A DNA stretch of 64,000 nt from Flavobacteriales bacterium. Its GTDB lineage: Bacteria; Bacteroidota; Bacteroidia; Flavobacteriales_F; PHOS-HE28. Made by a program: the position numbers and the translations under genes. Location: positions 496,001-560,000 of the forward strand of contig JACJZF010000001.1 of assembly GCA_020635725.1 (NCBI GenBank). Reading direction: 5' to 3'. A model generated the notes under the pieces. That model saw nothing but the letters and a program-made list of their open reading frames with translations. It had not been told where the DNA came from and ran no database searches. Shown here piece after piece: positions 1 to 8,848 of the stretch; the first letter of the stretch is position 1, and each line of letters begins with the position of its first letter.

Positions 1-2
1 GC

Positions 3-494
3 GGCTTCATCTTCATGGGCCTCATGAACGTGCACGGAGACCCATACGTCATCGAGTACAACGTGCGCCTCGGCGATCCCGAGACTCAGGCCATCCTGCC
101 AAGGCTCAAGAGCGATCTGCTCGACCTGTTCGAAGGCATCGCGACCGGCACCCTGAGCGAGCGCCATGTGGATGTGGATGACCGCACCACGGTGTGCATC
201 GTGCTCGCCGCCGATGGTTATCCGGGCGAATACGAGAAGGGTTCCGTGATCAGCGGCGCCGACATGGTGCGCGATGCGTATGTGTTCCAGGCCGGCACCG
301 CGCGCGAGGGGGATGCCCTGACCACCAACGGCGGCCGCGTGATGGCCGTCACCGGCATGGGCAAGGACCTCGAGAGCGCCATCGCCTCAGCCTACCGCTC
401 CGCGGCGGTGATCTCCTACGCCGATAAATACATGCGCGACGATATCGGGCACGACCTCGTCAAGCAGCCTGCGCAGCGCGGCGCCTTCCGCTGA
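3..494 (+). CDS. purD: Phosphoribosylamine-glycine ligase, C-terminal part (5' end outside window)
   Basis: This is the last 163 codons of PurD, which joins glycine to 5-phosphoribosylamine with ATP in the second step of purine synthesis. The frame is open from the left edge. The ATP-grasp signature GDPYVIEYNVRLGDPETQ is present and matches the metal- and ATP-binding segment (E/N and GDPETQ) of the family. The remainder corresponds to the C-terminal GARS domain, ending AQRGAFR. purQ lies 1.2 kb downstream on the same strand, separated by two membrane-protein genes, so purine genes are grouped here. The start cannot be assigned because it is outside the window. Confidence 0.95.
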   Translation, partial: GFIFMGLMNVHGDPYVIEYNVRLGDPETQAILPRLKSDLLDLFEGIATGTLSERHVDVDDRTTVCIVLAADGYPGEYEKGSVISGADMVRDAYVFQAGTAREGDALTTNGGRVMAVTGMGKDLESAIASAYRSAAVISYADKYMRDDIGHDLVKQPAQRGAFR

Positions 495-500
495 TGGGCC

Positions 501-680
501 TCAGGCCATGGTGCCGCTGGACTTCGCGCGGCGATTGTACTTCCCTTGCAGGTTCAACCAATACACCATGCCCAGGAAGAGCACGATGCTGATCAGCGTG
601 ACGGGCATCCAGCCCATGGCCGAGAGCACCTTGAAGGTCCATTCCAGGAAATGGCCGATGGCGAAAACGATCTCTTGCAT
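501..680 (-). CDS. Small single-helix membrane protein (DUF6341-like by position)
   Basis: A 59-aa protein starting MQEIVFAIGHFLEWTFKV and ending SSGTMA. Residues about 21-42 (ITLISIVLFLGMVYWL-type run) form one clear transmembrane segment, followed by a short basic tail. It lies 6 nt from the convergent purD end. In Flavobacteriales a small protein of this size and shape and a larger membrane protein often follow purD; from memory these are DUF6341 and DUF6427, and the match here is by layout and shape, not by a search. The start is chosen at the ATG because a TATCTTCG box lies 22 nt upstream at 703-710. A longer frame on the same strand has no start context and covers the divergent gene. 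Confidence 0.6.
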   Translation of the reverse strand: MQEIVFAIGHFLEWTFKVLSAMGWMPVTLISIVLFLGMVYWLNLQGKYNRRAKSSGTMA

Positions 681-728
681 CGTGCGTAAGCTTGAAGCGG
701 GGCGAAGATAGCAGCCCACCCGAAGCGC

Positions 729-1706
729 ATGCTCCTCACTTTTTTCCGATCCAACCAGCCCGCCGTGCTTCTGGCCGTGCCGCTGCTGGCCGCGCTGCTC
801 TTCATACCGGCCTTCTGGGGGGCGCCGCCAGCGCACACCGGCGCTATGCCGCTGTCTGCGCTGGTGCACCATCTGACCGGGGGCTACGCTGGGCTGCGGA
901 CCGGGCTGGCGCTGGTGCTCATCGTGCTGCTGGCGGTTCAGTTGGCCGCGCTGCTCAATGCGCTGGAGCTGCTCGATCGCAGGAACCACTTGGTGGCCCT
1001 GCTCTTCCCTATGCTGTTCGCCGGGCTCAGTCCGTCCATGGCGCTCGATCCCGCGCTGCTCGGCATGCCGCTGGTCCTGTTCGCGCTGCGGCGCACGTGG
1101 GCGCTGCCCAACGCCGGTCCGGGCCTCAGCCGGGTCTTCGATGCCGGCCTCTTGATCGGCCTCGCCGGCCTGTGCTATCTGCCCTACCTGTTCATGCTCT
1201 TCGTGGTGTGGGCGTCCGTCTCGGTCATTCGGCCGTTCGCATGGCGCGAGTACCTGCTGCCGCTGCTCGCCGTGGCCTTGGTGCTGTACCTGGCGTGGGG
1301 CCTGCTACGCGTGCTGGGGCTGGGACCCTGGGAGCCCATGGCCACCCTGCGCGCGCAGGAAGCCACGCCCGCCGTGCTCTGGACCTCCCCGATGCGCAAG
1401 GGCTTCGTTGCTCTGGCGGTGCTCTGGCTCCTGATGGGCTTCGCGGCCTTCAACAAAAGCTACGCGCGCAGCGTGATGCGTGGAAAGAACCAACGTTCCG
1501 GCCTCATGGCCTTGGCCATGGCGCTCGGGATCCTGATGGTGCTCCTTTCGCTGATCAAAGGGGCCTTCCCGTCCGTGATCGCCGCGGTCCCCGCCAGCGT
1601 GATCATGGCCTATCTCGCCTTGGCGCCGCGCAGGCCTTGGCTAGCCGAGCTCGCTACGCTGGCCGGCCTCGGCCTCGCCTTCTGGCTGCAATGGGCGCCG
1701 TCCTAG
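729..1706 (+). CDS. Polytopic integral membrane protein (DUF6427-like)
   Basis: A 325-aa, very hydrophobic protein (many Leu/Ala runs) with roughly ten predicted membrane segments and no enzyme motif that I recognise. The start MLLTFFRSNQPA is followed at once by the first membrane segment. Size, composition and position between purD and purQ fit the uncharacterised flavobacterial family I remember as DUF6427, which usually sits beside purD with a small one-helix protein; this is recall, not a search result. It ends 30 nt before purQ, and purQ has its own promoter-like box in that gap. Function unknown. Confidence 0.7.
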   Translation: MLLTFFRSNQPAVLLAVPLLAALLFIPAFWGAPPAHTGAMPLSALVHHLTGGYAGLRTGLALVLIVLLAVQLAALLNALELLDRRNHLVALLFPMLFAGLSPSMALDPALLGMPLVLFALRRTWALPNAGPGLSRVFDAGLLIGLAGLCYLPYLFMLFVVWASVSVIRPFAWREYLLPLLAVALVLYLAWGLLRVLGLGPWEPMATLRAQEATPAVLWTSPMRKGFVALAVLWLLMGFAAFNKSYARSVMRGKNQRSGLMALAMALGILMVLLSLIKGAFPSVIAAVPASVIMAYLALAPRRPWLAELATLAGLGLAFWLQWAPS

Positions 1707-1724
1707 CGCGTTCCGGGGCTGGAG

Positions 1725-1732
1725 TACCTTCG
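1725..1732 (+). promoter_or_regulatory. -7 promoter box (TACCTTCG) of purQ
   Basis: TACCTTCG matches the Bacteroidota -7 consensus TAnnTTTG at 7 of 8 positions. Only four bases (CCCC) separate it from the purQ ATG, so the expected transcription start falls on or next to the start codon. No clear -33 TTG is visible. The same 15-base arrangement (box, CCCC, ATG) precedes the genes at 21747 and 46838. Confidence 0.55.
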
Positions 1733-1736
1733 CCCC

Positions 1737-2426
1737 ATGAAGTTCGGCGTCGTCACCTTCCCCGGCAGCAATTGCGATGAGGACATGATCCATGTGCTCG
1801 AGTCCGTCATGGGCCAGCACGTGGAGCGCCTCTGGCACAAGGAGCACGACCTCCGTGGGGTGGATATGGTGGTGCTGCCCGGCGGCTTCAGCTACGGCGA
1901 TTACCTGCGTAGCGGAGCCATCGCGCGCTTCTCGCCGATCATGCAAGAGGTGGCTTCGCACGCCCAGCGCGGCGGGCTGGTGCTGGGCGTATGCAATGGG
2001 TTCCAGGTGCTGTGCGAGGCTGGGCTGGTGCCCGGCGCGCTGCTGCATAACTCGGGGCAGAAGTTCATCTCGAAGAACGTATGGATACGGCGCGCCACCG
2101 CGCGCACGGCCCTCACCAGCGCCGTGCCCGACATGGCTTTGCGGATCCCGATCGCCCACGGCGAAGGCCGGTACCACGCCGATGCCGACACCCTGAAGAT
2201 GCTCAAGGACAACGACCAGGTGCTCTTCCGCTATTGCGATGAGCAGGGGCGCATCACCGACGAGGCGAACCCGAACGGCAGCAAGGAGAGCATCGCGGGC
2301 GTTTGCAACAAGGGGCGCAATGTCTTCGGCATGATGCCGCATCCGGAGCGCGCGTGCGATGAGCGGCTGGGCAACACCCACGGTCGATCGCTCTTCGAAT
2401 CGCTGCTGAAGGAGGTGCTCGCCTAG
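1737..2426 (+). CDS. purQ: Phosphoribosylformylglycinamidine synthase, glutaminase subunit
   Basis: PurQ (229 aa) hydrolyses glutamine and passes ammonia to PurL, which converts FGAR to FGAM in purine synthesis. It is a class I glutamine amidotransferase: the nucleophile Cys86 lies in GVCNGFQVL and the His202/Glu204 pair in MMPHPER. The N-terminus MKFGVVTFPGSNCDED is typical and the length is normal for a stand-alone subunit. Many Bacteroidota carry one long PurL with this domain fused at its end, so a free purQ implies a separate short purL elsewhere in the genome (inference). Start is the ATG four bases after a TACCTTCG box. Confidence 0.97.
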   Translation: MKFGVVTFPGSNCDEDMIHVLESVMGQHVERLWHKEHDLRGVDMVVLPGGFSYGDYLRSGAIARFSPIMQEVASHAQRGGLVLGVCNGFQVLCEAGLVPGALLHNSGQKFISKNVWIRRATARTALTSAVPDMALRIPIAHGEGRYHADADTLKMLKDNDQVLFRYCDEQGRITDEANPNGSKESIAGVCNKGRNVFGMMPHPERACDERLGNTHGRSLFESLLKEVLA

Positions 2427-2429
2427 CGC

Positions 2430-4502
2430 TCAGGGCACGAGCGCGCGCAGCAACGGACGGATCGAACGGATCTTCGAGAAGTCCACGTTTCCCGTGTTTG
2501 CACCCAGGTCAAGGCCTTTCCATCCGGCGAACTCGTGGCCTTCCGCCGCGCGCACCTCTAAACGCACTGCGATGCCGGTAAAGCCTTGTACCGACTGACG
2601 ACCCGGCGCAAGGGGCATTCCTTCCAGTAGCACCAGTGCTTGATCCCTCGGCGGAACCTCGATGATGACGGTGCGCGTGCCGATGCCCGTGCGCCGTGCG
2701 AGATGGGCGAAGAGCTGCGCCGGCCGTTGCTCCGCGAAGTGCTTCAGCTGCGCCAATGTCGAATCGGGATGCGGCGATCCCAGCTCCAGCTCCCACCGCT
2801 TATAGTCCGCCATGAGCTCCTCGCGATGCGCGCGGAACAGGCTGTCCGCGACCGTGCCCGCCCGCCCGAACGCCGTGGCTTGCAGTGCGGTGATGCGCGC
2901 GAGGAGCCGTGCGCGCAGCGTGTCATGAGCGAGCAGCTGTGGTACGAAGGGCGTCTCCAGGGCCACGGCCGAGCACATGCGCTCCACCGCGTTCTCCTCG
3001 GGAGTCGACCACAGGTCCATGTCGAAGAGCACCCATCGCCAACGTCCGCCGGGTTGCCTGGGCCGGTAGCAGCGCATGTTCAGCTCATGGTCGGCGCGGC
3101 CAGTCCAGAGGTCGATGCAGGCCAGGTCGATCAGGCTCCGCGTGTCGATCAGGGCATCGATGCTGTCAATCGGCGCACCGCGCTCGAGCAACGCCAAGGC
3201 ACGGCGGTAGTGCGCATCGCTGCCGCGCACCGGCACGGCGGCGGGCCCTTCCAGCACGTCAACGGCCTCGGCGCCCGCGCGCTGTTTCAGCCATGTCGCG
3301 TCCTTGCTGGGCATCCAGCGGTACACGCCCCAATACGCCGCGTTCAGGTACAGCGAGGCTGATCGAGAGGGCTGCACGTCCACCTCCAGCGCATGCGCGC
3401 GCACCAGCGCTTCCATGGTGGCATTGCGCAACCACGCGTGCGGGCTGGCATCGGCGCGGAGGATCAGCTCATCGGAGCGTGTGCCGTCCGCGAAGGTGAA
3501 GGGCGCCTCCTCTCGGGCCCGCAGCTTGAAAGAGCGCTTGCGCAGGCCCCGCGAGCCGCTGCCGTGGATGCTCACCCGCGCCGCCACGGGAGAACCGCCG
3601 AACAGGGCGAAGAGGCCATCGCGCTCCCATGCGCTGCCCGAACGCGTGTTGTTGTTGAAGTGGCCAACTGTATTGATGCCCGTGCTGTCACTCCATAGGT
3701 CGGCGGGAGCTACGGTGAGCGCGAGCGATTCGCCGTGTGCCGAGCCGATGATGTAGGTGCCGACCAGAGGCTCGCTGTGCATGCGGTCATCCGCCACGGC
3801 CACGGCGCGCAGGGCGGTGCTGGCGTCGATCGACACGGGCGCCAGGTAGTCCAGCGCCACTGCGGAAGCGGGGTCGCCGCCATCCAGCGTATAGCGGATG
3901 CGGCACCCCGTCGATGTCGAGAGCGCGATGCGTTGCGAGCCTTCGTAATGCCCGGTCGGGATCGATGCGGTGGGCTGCTCGCACCGCGCGCGCACCGCCA
4001 GGTAGCTCGCATTGGCCGCCCCGGGCGTGGGCGCCGTGAAATAGCTCCACGCACGCGCGCCATCGGGCGAGCGACCGATGCTCACGTTGGCAGGCAGCGC
4101 ATGGTAACTGAAGACATCGGCGATGGTGGCGCCGTCGGGCTCGATGAGGAGCACGGCGCCGCCCTCGTGCGGGAGTTTGAACGAGACGTGCTCGGATCCC
4201 CGCTCGGTGCGGCCATCGCACCAGAGCAGCACATGTCCCATGGCCGGCACTACCAGCGCCTGCACGAACACGTGCTGCCTGCCAGCCATGGCGATCCGCC
4301 AGCCCTGCAGGTCGGCTATTCGATTCGTAGGGTTGAACAACTCAATCCAATCCGGCGACCGACCGGTGGAGTCGGTGCTGCCCACGCGATTGCTCGGAAG
4401 GACCTCGTTGATAAGGATGTGATCCGACGACTCCCGGGGGGCGGGCGCTTGGGAGTGAACATCCGCTGAGAGCAGGACCAAGACAAGCGCTGCGTACCGC
4501 AC
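2430..4502 (-). CDS. Exported lamin-tail / chitobiase-C / CotH-kinase-like protein
   Basis: A 690-aa protein with a signal peptide (residues 1-17, cut near VHS-QA). Domains in order: lamin-tail domain at about 28-165 (ILINEVLPSN, DWIELFNPT), a chitobiase/hexosaminidase C-terminal-type Ig fold at about 190-250 (RIRYTLDGGDP) and a CotH-like region at about 300-560 (RKRSFKL; IDLWTGRADHELNMRCY; WRWVLFDMDLW). CotH proteins are atypical protein kinases, and the lamin-tail combination is common in secreted bacterial proteins. Cell-surface or secreted location is likely, but I see no clear T9SS sorting domain at the C-terminus (ends RPLLRALVP). Start is GTG, four bases after a TATTTTCG box. It converges on purQ with a 3-nt gap. 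Confidence 0.85.
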   Translation of the reverse strand: MRYAALVLVLLSADVHSQAPAPRESSDHILINEVLPSNRVGSTDSTGRSPDWIELFNPTNRIADLQGWRIAMAGRQHVFVQALVVPAMGHVLLWCDGRTERGSEHVSFKLPHEGGAVLLIEPDGATIADVFSYHALPANVSIGRSPDGARAWSYFTAPTPGAANASYLAVRARCEQPTASIPTGHYEGSQRIALSTSTGCRIRYTLDGGDPASAVALDYLAPVSIDASTALRAVAVADDRMHSEPLVGTYIIGSAHGESLALTVAPADLWSDSTGINTVGHFNNNTRSGSAWERDGLFALFGGSPVAARVSIHGSGSRGLRKRSFKLRAREEAPFTFADGTRSDELILRADASPHAWLRNATMEALVRAHALEVDVQPSRSASLYLNAAYWGVYRWMPSKDATWLKQRAGAEAVDVLEGPAAVPVRGSDAHYRRALALLERGAPIDSIDALIDTRSLIDLACIDLWTGRADHELNMRCYRPRQPGGRWRWVLFDMDLWSTPEENAVERMCSAVALETPFVPQLLAHDTLRARLLARITALQATAFGRAGTVADSLFRAHREELMADYKRWELELGSPHPDSTLAQLKHFAEQRPAQLFAHLARRTGIGTRTVIIEVPPRDQALVLLEGMPLAPGRQSVQGFTGIAVRLEVRAAEGHEFAGWKGLDLGANTGNVDFSKIRSIRPLLRALVP

Positions 4503-4506
4503 CGGA

Positions 4507-4514
4507 CGAAAATA
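4507..4514 (-). promoter_or_regulatory. -7 promoter box (TATTTTCG) of the CotH-like gene
   Basis: On the minus strand TATTTTCG lies four bases before the GTG start at 4502. It fits TAnnTTTG except for the seventh base. Spacing implies transcription starting at about the start codon. Confidence 0.5.
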
Positions 4515-4534
4515 GATGGATCAATGCACGCGGG

Positions 4535-6622
4535 TCAGCGCACCTCCGCACCCGGACCAATCACCTCCTTTGGCTGCACGAACACGAGCTTGCCGTTGGC
4601 GTCCTCGGCCATGAGCACCATGCCCTGGCTCTCCACGCCACGCATCTTGCGCGGCTCCAGGTTGGCCACCAGCACCACCTGCTGTCCGGGTAGCTGCTCG
4701 GGCGTGTGGTGCTGGGCGATGCCACTGACCACCGTGCGTGGAGCGGCCTCGCCGATGTCGATGCTCAGCTTCAACAGCTTGTCGGCCTTGGGCACGCGTT
4801 CCGCTGCCACGATGGTGCCCACGCGCAGGTCCAGCTTCGCGAAGTCGTCGAACGTCAATGGGGCTTTGGCCGGTTGGGTGTTGGAGGTTGGCTGGGTTGG
4901 GGGTTGAGCCGCCACGGGCGCGTTGGCGTGAAGGCGGTCGATCTCGGGTTGGATCTCCGCGTCGGTGATGGGCTTGAAGAGGTGCTCGGCGGCGCCCAGC
5001 ACATGGCCCGGTACGATGCGATCGCTGCGCAGCGCCTCATCCCAAGGGTGTACTTCGATGCGCAGCATGCGGCGAAGGCGATCGGCCGTGAAGGGGAGGA
5101 AAGGTTCGAGCACGGCGCTCAATGCGGCGGCCACGTTGAGGCTGTTGCCCAGAATGGCGCGCGTGCGATCCGGATCGGTCTTCTCCAGCTTCCACGGCTC
5201 GTTATCGCTGAGGTACTTGTTGCCGGCGCGGGCCACGTTCATGGCGGCGCTCAGCGCATCGCGCAAACGGAACGCATCGATGGCGCGCACCATCTCTTCG
5301 GCGTTGCCGTGCACCGCGCCCCAGAGCGTGAGGTCATCAGGCGATGCGGTCCCTGGCTCAGGCGCCTTGCCGTCGTAGTACTTGTGGCACAGTACCATCA
5401 CGCGCTGCACGAAATTGCCCACGATGGAGACAAGCTCATTGTTGTTCTTGTCCTGGAAATCCTTCCATGTGAACTCGCTGTCCTTCTGCTCCGGTATGAT
5501 GCTCGCCAGGCAATAGCGCAGCTCATCCTGCCGGTTCGGCCAACGCTCGATGTACTCGTGCAGCCACACCGCCCAGTTGCGGCTGGTGCTGATCTTCCTT
5601 CCCTCGAGATTGAGGAACTCGTTCGCCGGCACGTTCTGCGGCAGCACGAAGCCGCCGTGCAGCTTCAGCAGGATCGGGAAGATGATGGCATGGAAGACGA
5701 TGTTGTCCTTGCCGATGAAATGCACGAGGCGCGTGTCATCGCTCTTCCACCAATTCTCCCAATCGGTGTTCTGGTCGGCAGCCCACTGCTTCGTTGCGCT
5801 GATGTATCCGATCGGCGCATCGAGCCATACGTACAGCACCTTCCCTTCAGCGCCCGGGAGCGGAACGGGCACGCCCCAGTCGAGGTCGCGTGTCATGGCG
5901 CGGGGGCGCAGGCCATCCTTCAGCCAGCTGTTGCATTGCCCGAGCACGCTCGCCTTCCACTCCTTCGGGTCATGCTGGGCTTTGCCGTCGAGCATACCGG
6001 TGTTGATCCAGGCATCCACCCATTGCTGGGCCTCATCCATCTTGAGATACCAGTGCTGCGTGGGCTTCAGCACGGGCTTGGCGCCGCTGAGCGTGCTGCG
6101 CGGGTCGATCAGGTCCTTCGGGCTGAGCGCGCTGCCGCACTTCTCGCATTGGTCGCCGTACGCATCGGGGTTGCCGCAGGTGGGACAGGTGCCCATGATG
6201 TAGCGGTCGGCCAGGAATTGCTTCGCCTCTTCGTCGTAGTACTGCTGCTCTTCCTGCACGCTGAAGGCGCCATGCTCGAGCAGTTTCAGGAAGAAGCCCT
6301 GCGAGGTCTCCTTGTGCAGCTCGGTGCTGGTGCGGTGGTAGATGTCGAACCGGATGCCGAAGTCCAGGAAGGCCTGCCCCATGAGCGCATGGTACTTGTC
6401 CACGATGGCGCGCGGGGTGGTTCCCTCCTTCAGGGCCCGGATGGTGATGGCCGCGCCGTGCTCATCGCTGCCGCACACGAAGAGCACCTCCTTGCCCCGT
6501 TGCCGCAGATTGCGCACGTAGATGTCGGCGGGCAGGTAGGCCCCGGCGATGTGGCCGATGTGCAGGGGGCCGTTGGCGTAGGGCAGGGCGGCGGTAACGG
6601 TATGGCGGGCAGGCTCCTTCAC
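4535..6622 (-). CDS. metG: Methionine-tRNA ligase
   Basis: MetRS (695 aa) charges tRNA-Met. Catalytic Rossmann fold with HIGH-type HIGH at 21-24 (PYANGPLHIGHIAG), one zinc knuckle with Cys146, Cys149, Cys159 and Cys162, and the KMSKS loop in the variant KISTS at 343-347. The C-terminal 100 residues are a tRNA-binding OB domain (LDLRVGTIVAAERVPKADKLLKL), as in dimeric MetRS. The linker before it (about 573-590) is rich in Pro, Gln and Thr and is encoded by GGTTGG-type low-complexity DNA like that found in intergenic regions of this window. Divergent from the LD-carboxypeptidase gene. A TACTTTCG box lies 29 nt upstream at 6652-6659. Confidence 0.97.
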   Translation of the reverse strand: MKEPARHTVTAALPYANGPLHIGHIAGAYLPADIYVRNLRQRGKEVLFVCGSDEHGAAITIRALKEGTTPRAIVDKYHALMGQAFLDFGIRFDIYHRTSTELHKETSQGFFLKLLEHGAFSVQEEQQYYDEEAKQFLADRYIMGTCPTCGNPDAYGDQCEKCGSALSPKDLIDPRSTLSGAKPVLKPTQHWYLKMDEAQQWVDAWINTGMLDGKAQHDPKEWKASVLGQCNSWLKDGLRPRAMTRDLDWGVPVPLPGAEGKVLYVWLDAPIGYISATKQWAADQNTDWENWWKSDDTRLVHFIGKDNIVFHAIIFPILLKLHGGFVLPQNVPANEFLNLEGRKISTSRNWAVWLHEYIERWPNRQDELRYCLASIIPEQKDSEFTWKDFQDKNNNELVSIVGNFVQRVMVLCHKYYDGKAPEPGTASPDDLTLWGAVHGNAEEMVRAIDAFRLRDALSAAMNVARAGNKYLSDNEPWKLEKTDPDRTRAILGNSLNVAAALSAVLEPFLPFTADRLRRMLRIEVHPWDEALRSDRIVPGHVLGAAEHLFKPITDAEIQPEIDRLHANAPVAAQPPTQPTSNTQPAKAPLTFDDFAKLDLRVGTIVAAERVPKADKLLKLSIDIGEAAPRTVVSGIAQHHTPEQLPGQQVVLVANLEPRKMRGVESQGMVLMAEDANGKLVFVQPKEVIGPGAEVR

Positions 6623-6716
6623 GGTTCGGGACGCTTCGTTGGGCTGGCCCGCGAAAGTACCGGCTGGCCGCGTTGCACGGCTGCCTGGGCCTGCTCACCT
6701 TCGTGCCCCTTTTCCC

Positions 6717-7661
6717 ATGACCCCCACTTTGCAGCCCGCATCCCTCAGGCCCGGTGATACCATCGCCATCGTGCCCACCGCCCGCGCCATCGCGGCCGAA
6801 GAGCTTCGCGATGGCATCGCGCTCGCCGAGAGCTGGGGCCTGAAGGTGAAGCTCGGCGCCGGTGTGGGCCGCAAGCATTTCCAGCAGGCCGGCACCATAC
6901 GCGAGCGTGCCATCGACTTCCAGCGCGCGCTGGAGGATCCGAAGGTGAAGGCCATCTGGTGCGCGCGTGGCGGCTACGGCACGGTGCACCTGCTCGACCA
7001 CATCGAGCCCGAGGTGTTCACCGCCAACCCGAAATGGGTGGTGGGATTCAGCGACGTGACCGTGCTGCACAACACCCTGCATGGGCTGGGACTGCCATCG
7101 CTCCATGCGCAGATGCCCTTCAACATCGGCTCCAAGAGCGCCGATGCGCGCGAGAGCCTGCGCCGCGCCTTGTTCGGCGAGCACCTTTCCATCAGCTTCA
7201 GTCACGCTGCGAGCACGCGCCCCTTCGTTCGCACAGGTGAGGCCGAAGGCCAGCTGGTCGGGGGCAACCTCTCGCTGCTCTATGCGATGCGAGGCACGCC
7301 GTTCGACATCGATCCGCGCGGGAAGCTCCTGTTCATGGAGGACCTCGACGAGCTGCTGTACCACGTGGACCGCATGGTGATGAACCTGAAGGTGTCGGGC
7401 TGGTTCGAGAACCTGGCAGGCCTGGTGGTGGGCGGCATGACCGATATGCGAGACAAGGACCCGAAGGACCCTTTCGGTAAGAGCGCCGAACAGATCCTCG
7501 CCGATGCCGTGGGCGAGGTGCCGTTCCCGGTGTGTTACGGCTTCCCCGCAGGCCACATCGCGGACAACCGCGCGCTGGTGATGGGCCAAATGGCGAAGCT
7601 CAGCGTCACCGCAGAGGGTGCAACGCTGAGCTTCGGATCGATCGCTGGGGCAGTAGTTTGA
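6717..7661 (+). CDS. LD-carboxypeptidase (muramoyltetrapeptide carboxypeptidase, S66 family)
   Basis: A 314-aa S66 peptidase, related to LdcA, which removes the terminal D-Ala from murein tetrapeptides during cell-wall recycling. Catalytic residues are visible: Ser112 in GFSDVT, Glu208 in LFMEDLDE and His280 in PAGHIADN. RGGYGTVHLLD at 84-94 is the conserved substrate-pocket segment. No signal peptide, so it is cytoplasmic as in the family. The frame extends 26 codons further upstream, but the ATG at 6717 (MTPTLQPASLRPGD) gives the usual start of the family. Ends 43 nt before the convergent DUF4412 gene. Confidence 0.92.
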   Translation: MTPTLQPASLRPGDTIAIVPTARAIAAEELRDGIALAESWGLKVKLGAGVGRKHFQQAGTIRERAIDFQRALEDPKVKAIWCARGGYGTVHLLDHIEPEVFTANPKWVVGFSDVTVLHNTLHGLGLPSLHAQMPFNIGSKSADARESLRRALFGEHLSISFSHAASTRPFVRTGEAEGQLVGGNLSLLYAMRGTPFDIDPRGKLLFMEDLDELLYHVDRMVMNLKVSGWFENLAGLVVGGMTDMRDKDPKDPFGKSAEQILADAVGEVPFPVCYGFPAGHIADNRALVMGQMAKLSVTAEGATLSFGSIAGAVV

Positions 7662-7704
7662 TCGGATCTCGATCGCAGCCGGTCAGGGCGAGCGAAGCGA
7701 AGCC

Positions 7705-8340
7705 CTAGTTCCGCTCGAACTTGTTGTAGCCCGCGGGGATCTCGAACAGGGAGGCCTTCTGGGCGCCCTTGGTCACCTTGCTCACTTCCAGGCGGCTCAC
7801 TTCGGCGCCATCGAGCTTGTGCTCCACGCCCAGCATGGGGAACACGCCTTTGGCATCCTTGATCTGCAGGAAGAACACGGCTTGCTCATCCTTGCGGTTG
7901 AGCGCCTCGAGCAGGGGCACGAAGAAGTTGAAGTCGTCGGCGGCTACCCAATAGGTGATCACGCGGTCTTCCTTGGGGCTCTTCACCACCCACTTCTCGC
8001 ACTTGTAGCCGGCTATCTCCTTCATCTCGCTGGTCTTCTGCACCTGCGTCTCCACGTCCTTCGGCAGGCGCATGTTCGGCACGTCCATGTACAGCTTGCG
8101 CTCGGGGCTAAGGGCCGTAACGGTCTTGTCGTGCGTATCCACCAGCATGATGCCCTGCACCTCGCCACGGGAGCTCACCTCCTCGATGCGGATGAAGTCG
8201 CCCTTCACGAAGTAGCGGTAGGTGGTCACCACGGGACCAGTGGTCTTGGTGAACTCGATCACCCCTTCGAAGGCCTGGGCCTGGGCAAGGGTGCCGTACG
8301 AAAGCGGGAGAGCGATCAGCAGGGAATTCAGGAGTCGCAT
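7705..8340 (-). CDS. Exported DUF4412-type protein
   Basis: A 211-aa protein with a signal peptide (1-22, LSYGTLAQAQA then FEGVIEF). The body resembles DUF4412: FEGVIEFTKTT at the start of the mature chain, a repeated strand pattern (YRYFVKGDFIRIEE; MLVDTHDKTVTALSPERKLYMDV), a central AGYKCEKWVV segment and a C-terminal IPAGY motif. These proteins are predicted periplasmic beta-rich domains of unknown role. It is transcribed alone, divergent from yraN. Confidence 0.8.
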   Translation of the reverse strand: MRLLNSLLIALPLSYGTLAQAQAFEGVIEFTKTTGPVVTTYRYFVKGDFIRIEEVSSRGEVQGIMLVDTHDKTVTALSPERKLYMDVPNMRLPKDVETQVQKTSEMKEIAGYKCEKWVVKSPKEDRVITYWVAADDFNFFVPLLEALNRKDEQAVFFLQIKDAKGVFPMLGVEHKLDGAEVSRLEVSKVTKGAQKASLFEIPAGYNKFERN

Positions 8341-8467
8341 GGTCTGTCTGTTTTCCGGTCGAAGAGTGAATCGGCCGTTTCCGGGGACGCGGTTGGTTGG
8401 ATGTTCCCCAATTTTAGCCCCTTGAACGGGGACCGTGGTGCATGGTTACGTCCTGTTCTATCCACAA

Positions 8468-8848
8468 ATGGCCGAGCACAACCGTACCGGCGCCGAGGGC
8501 GAGCAAGCGGCGTGCCGCTACCTCGAAGGCCTGGGCTATGAAGTGCTCGAGCGCAATTGGCGGCACGGCAAGCTGGAGCTCGACCTCATTGCCCGCCACG
8601 AACGATACCTGGTCTTCGTGGAGGTGAAGACCCGCAGTTCCGTTCAGCACGGCGAGCCCGAGGAGGCCGTGAAGCAAGGCAAGCGAGGCAAGTTGATCAA
8701 GGCCGCCAACGCCTACATCCAGCTCACCGCCGCCCAGGAGCTGGCGCGCTTCGACATCGTGAGCGTGATCCTGCACCCTTCTGGCAAGCCGTACATCCAC
8801 CACATCCCAGACGCATTCTATCCCACCACCCATGACCGACCGTTCTGA
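8468..8848 (+). CDS. YraN / UPF0102 family nuclease-fold protein
   Basis: A 126-aa protein of the UPF0102 (YraN) family, which has the restriction-endonuclease-like fold. The fold motif is visible: GYEVLERNWRHGKLELDLIA followed by LVFVEVKTR, giving the E-x-D...ExK set. The family is widespread and usually encoded alone; its substrate is poorly known. The frame allows a start 11 codons earlier, but MAEHNRTGAEGE matches the usual N-terminus. Its last 17 bases overlap the next gene, so the two are probably cotranscribed. Confidence 0.9.
   Translation: MAEHNRTGAEGEQAACRYLEGLGYEVLERNWRHGKLELDLIARHERYLVFVEVKTRSSVQHGEPEEAVKQGKRGKLIKAANAYIQLTAAQELARFDIVSVILHPSGKPYIHHIPDAFYPTTHDRPF

Noticed and set aside
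4706..6757. A 683-codon open frame on the plus strand opposite metG
   Set aside because: Shadow of metG, whose motifs (HIGH, KISTS, zinc knuckle) are certain.
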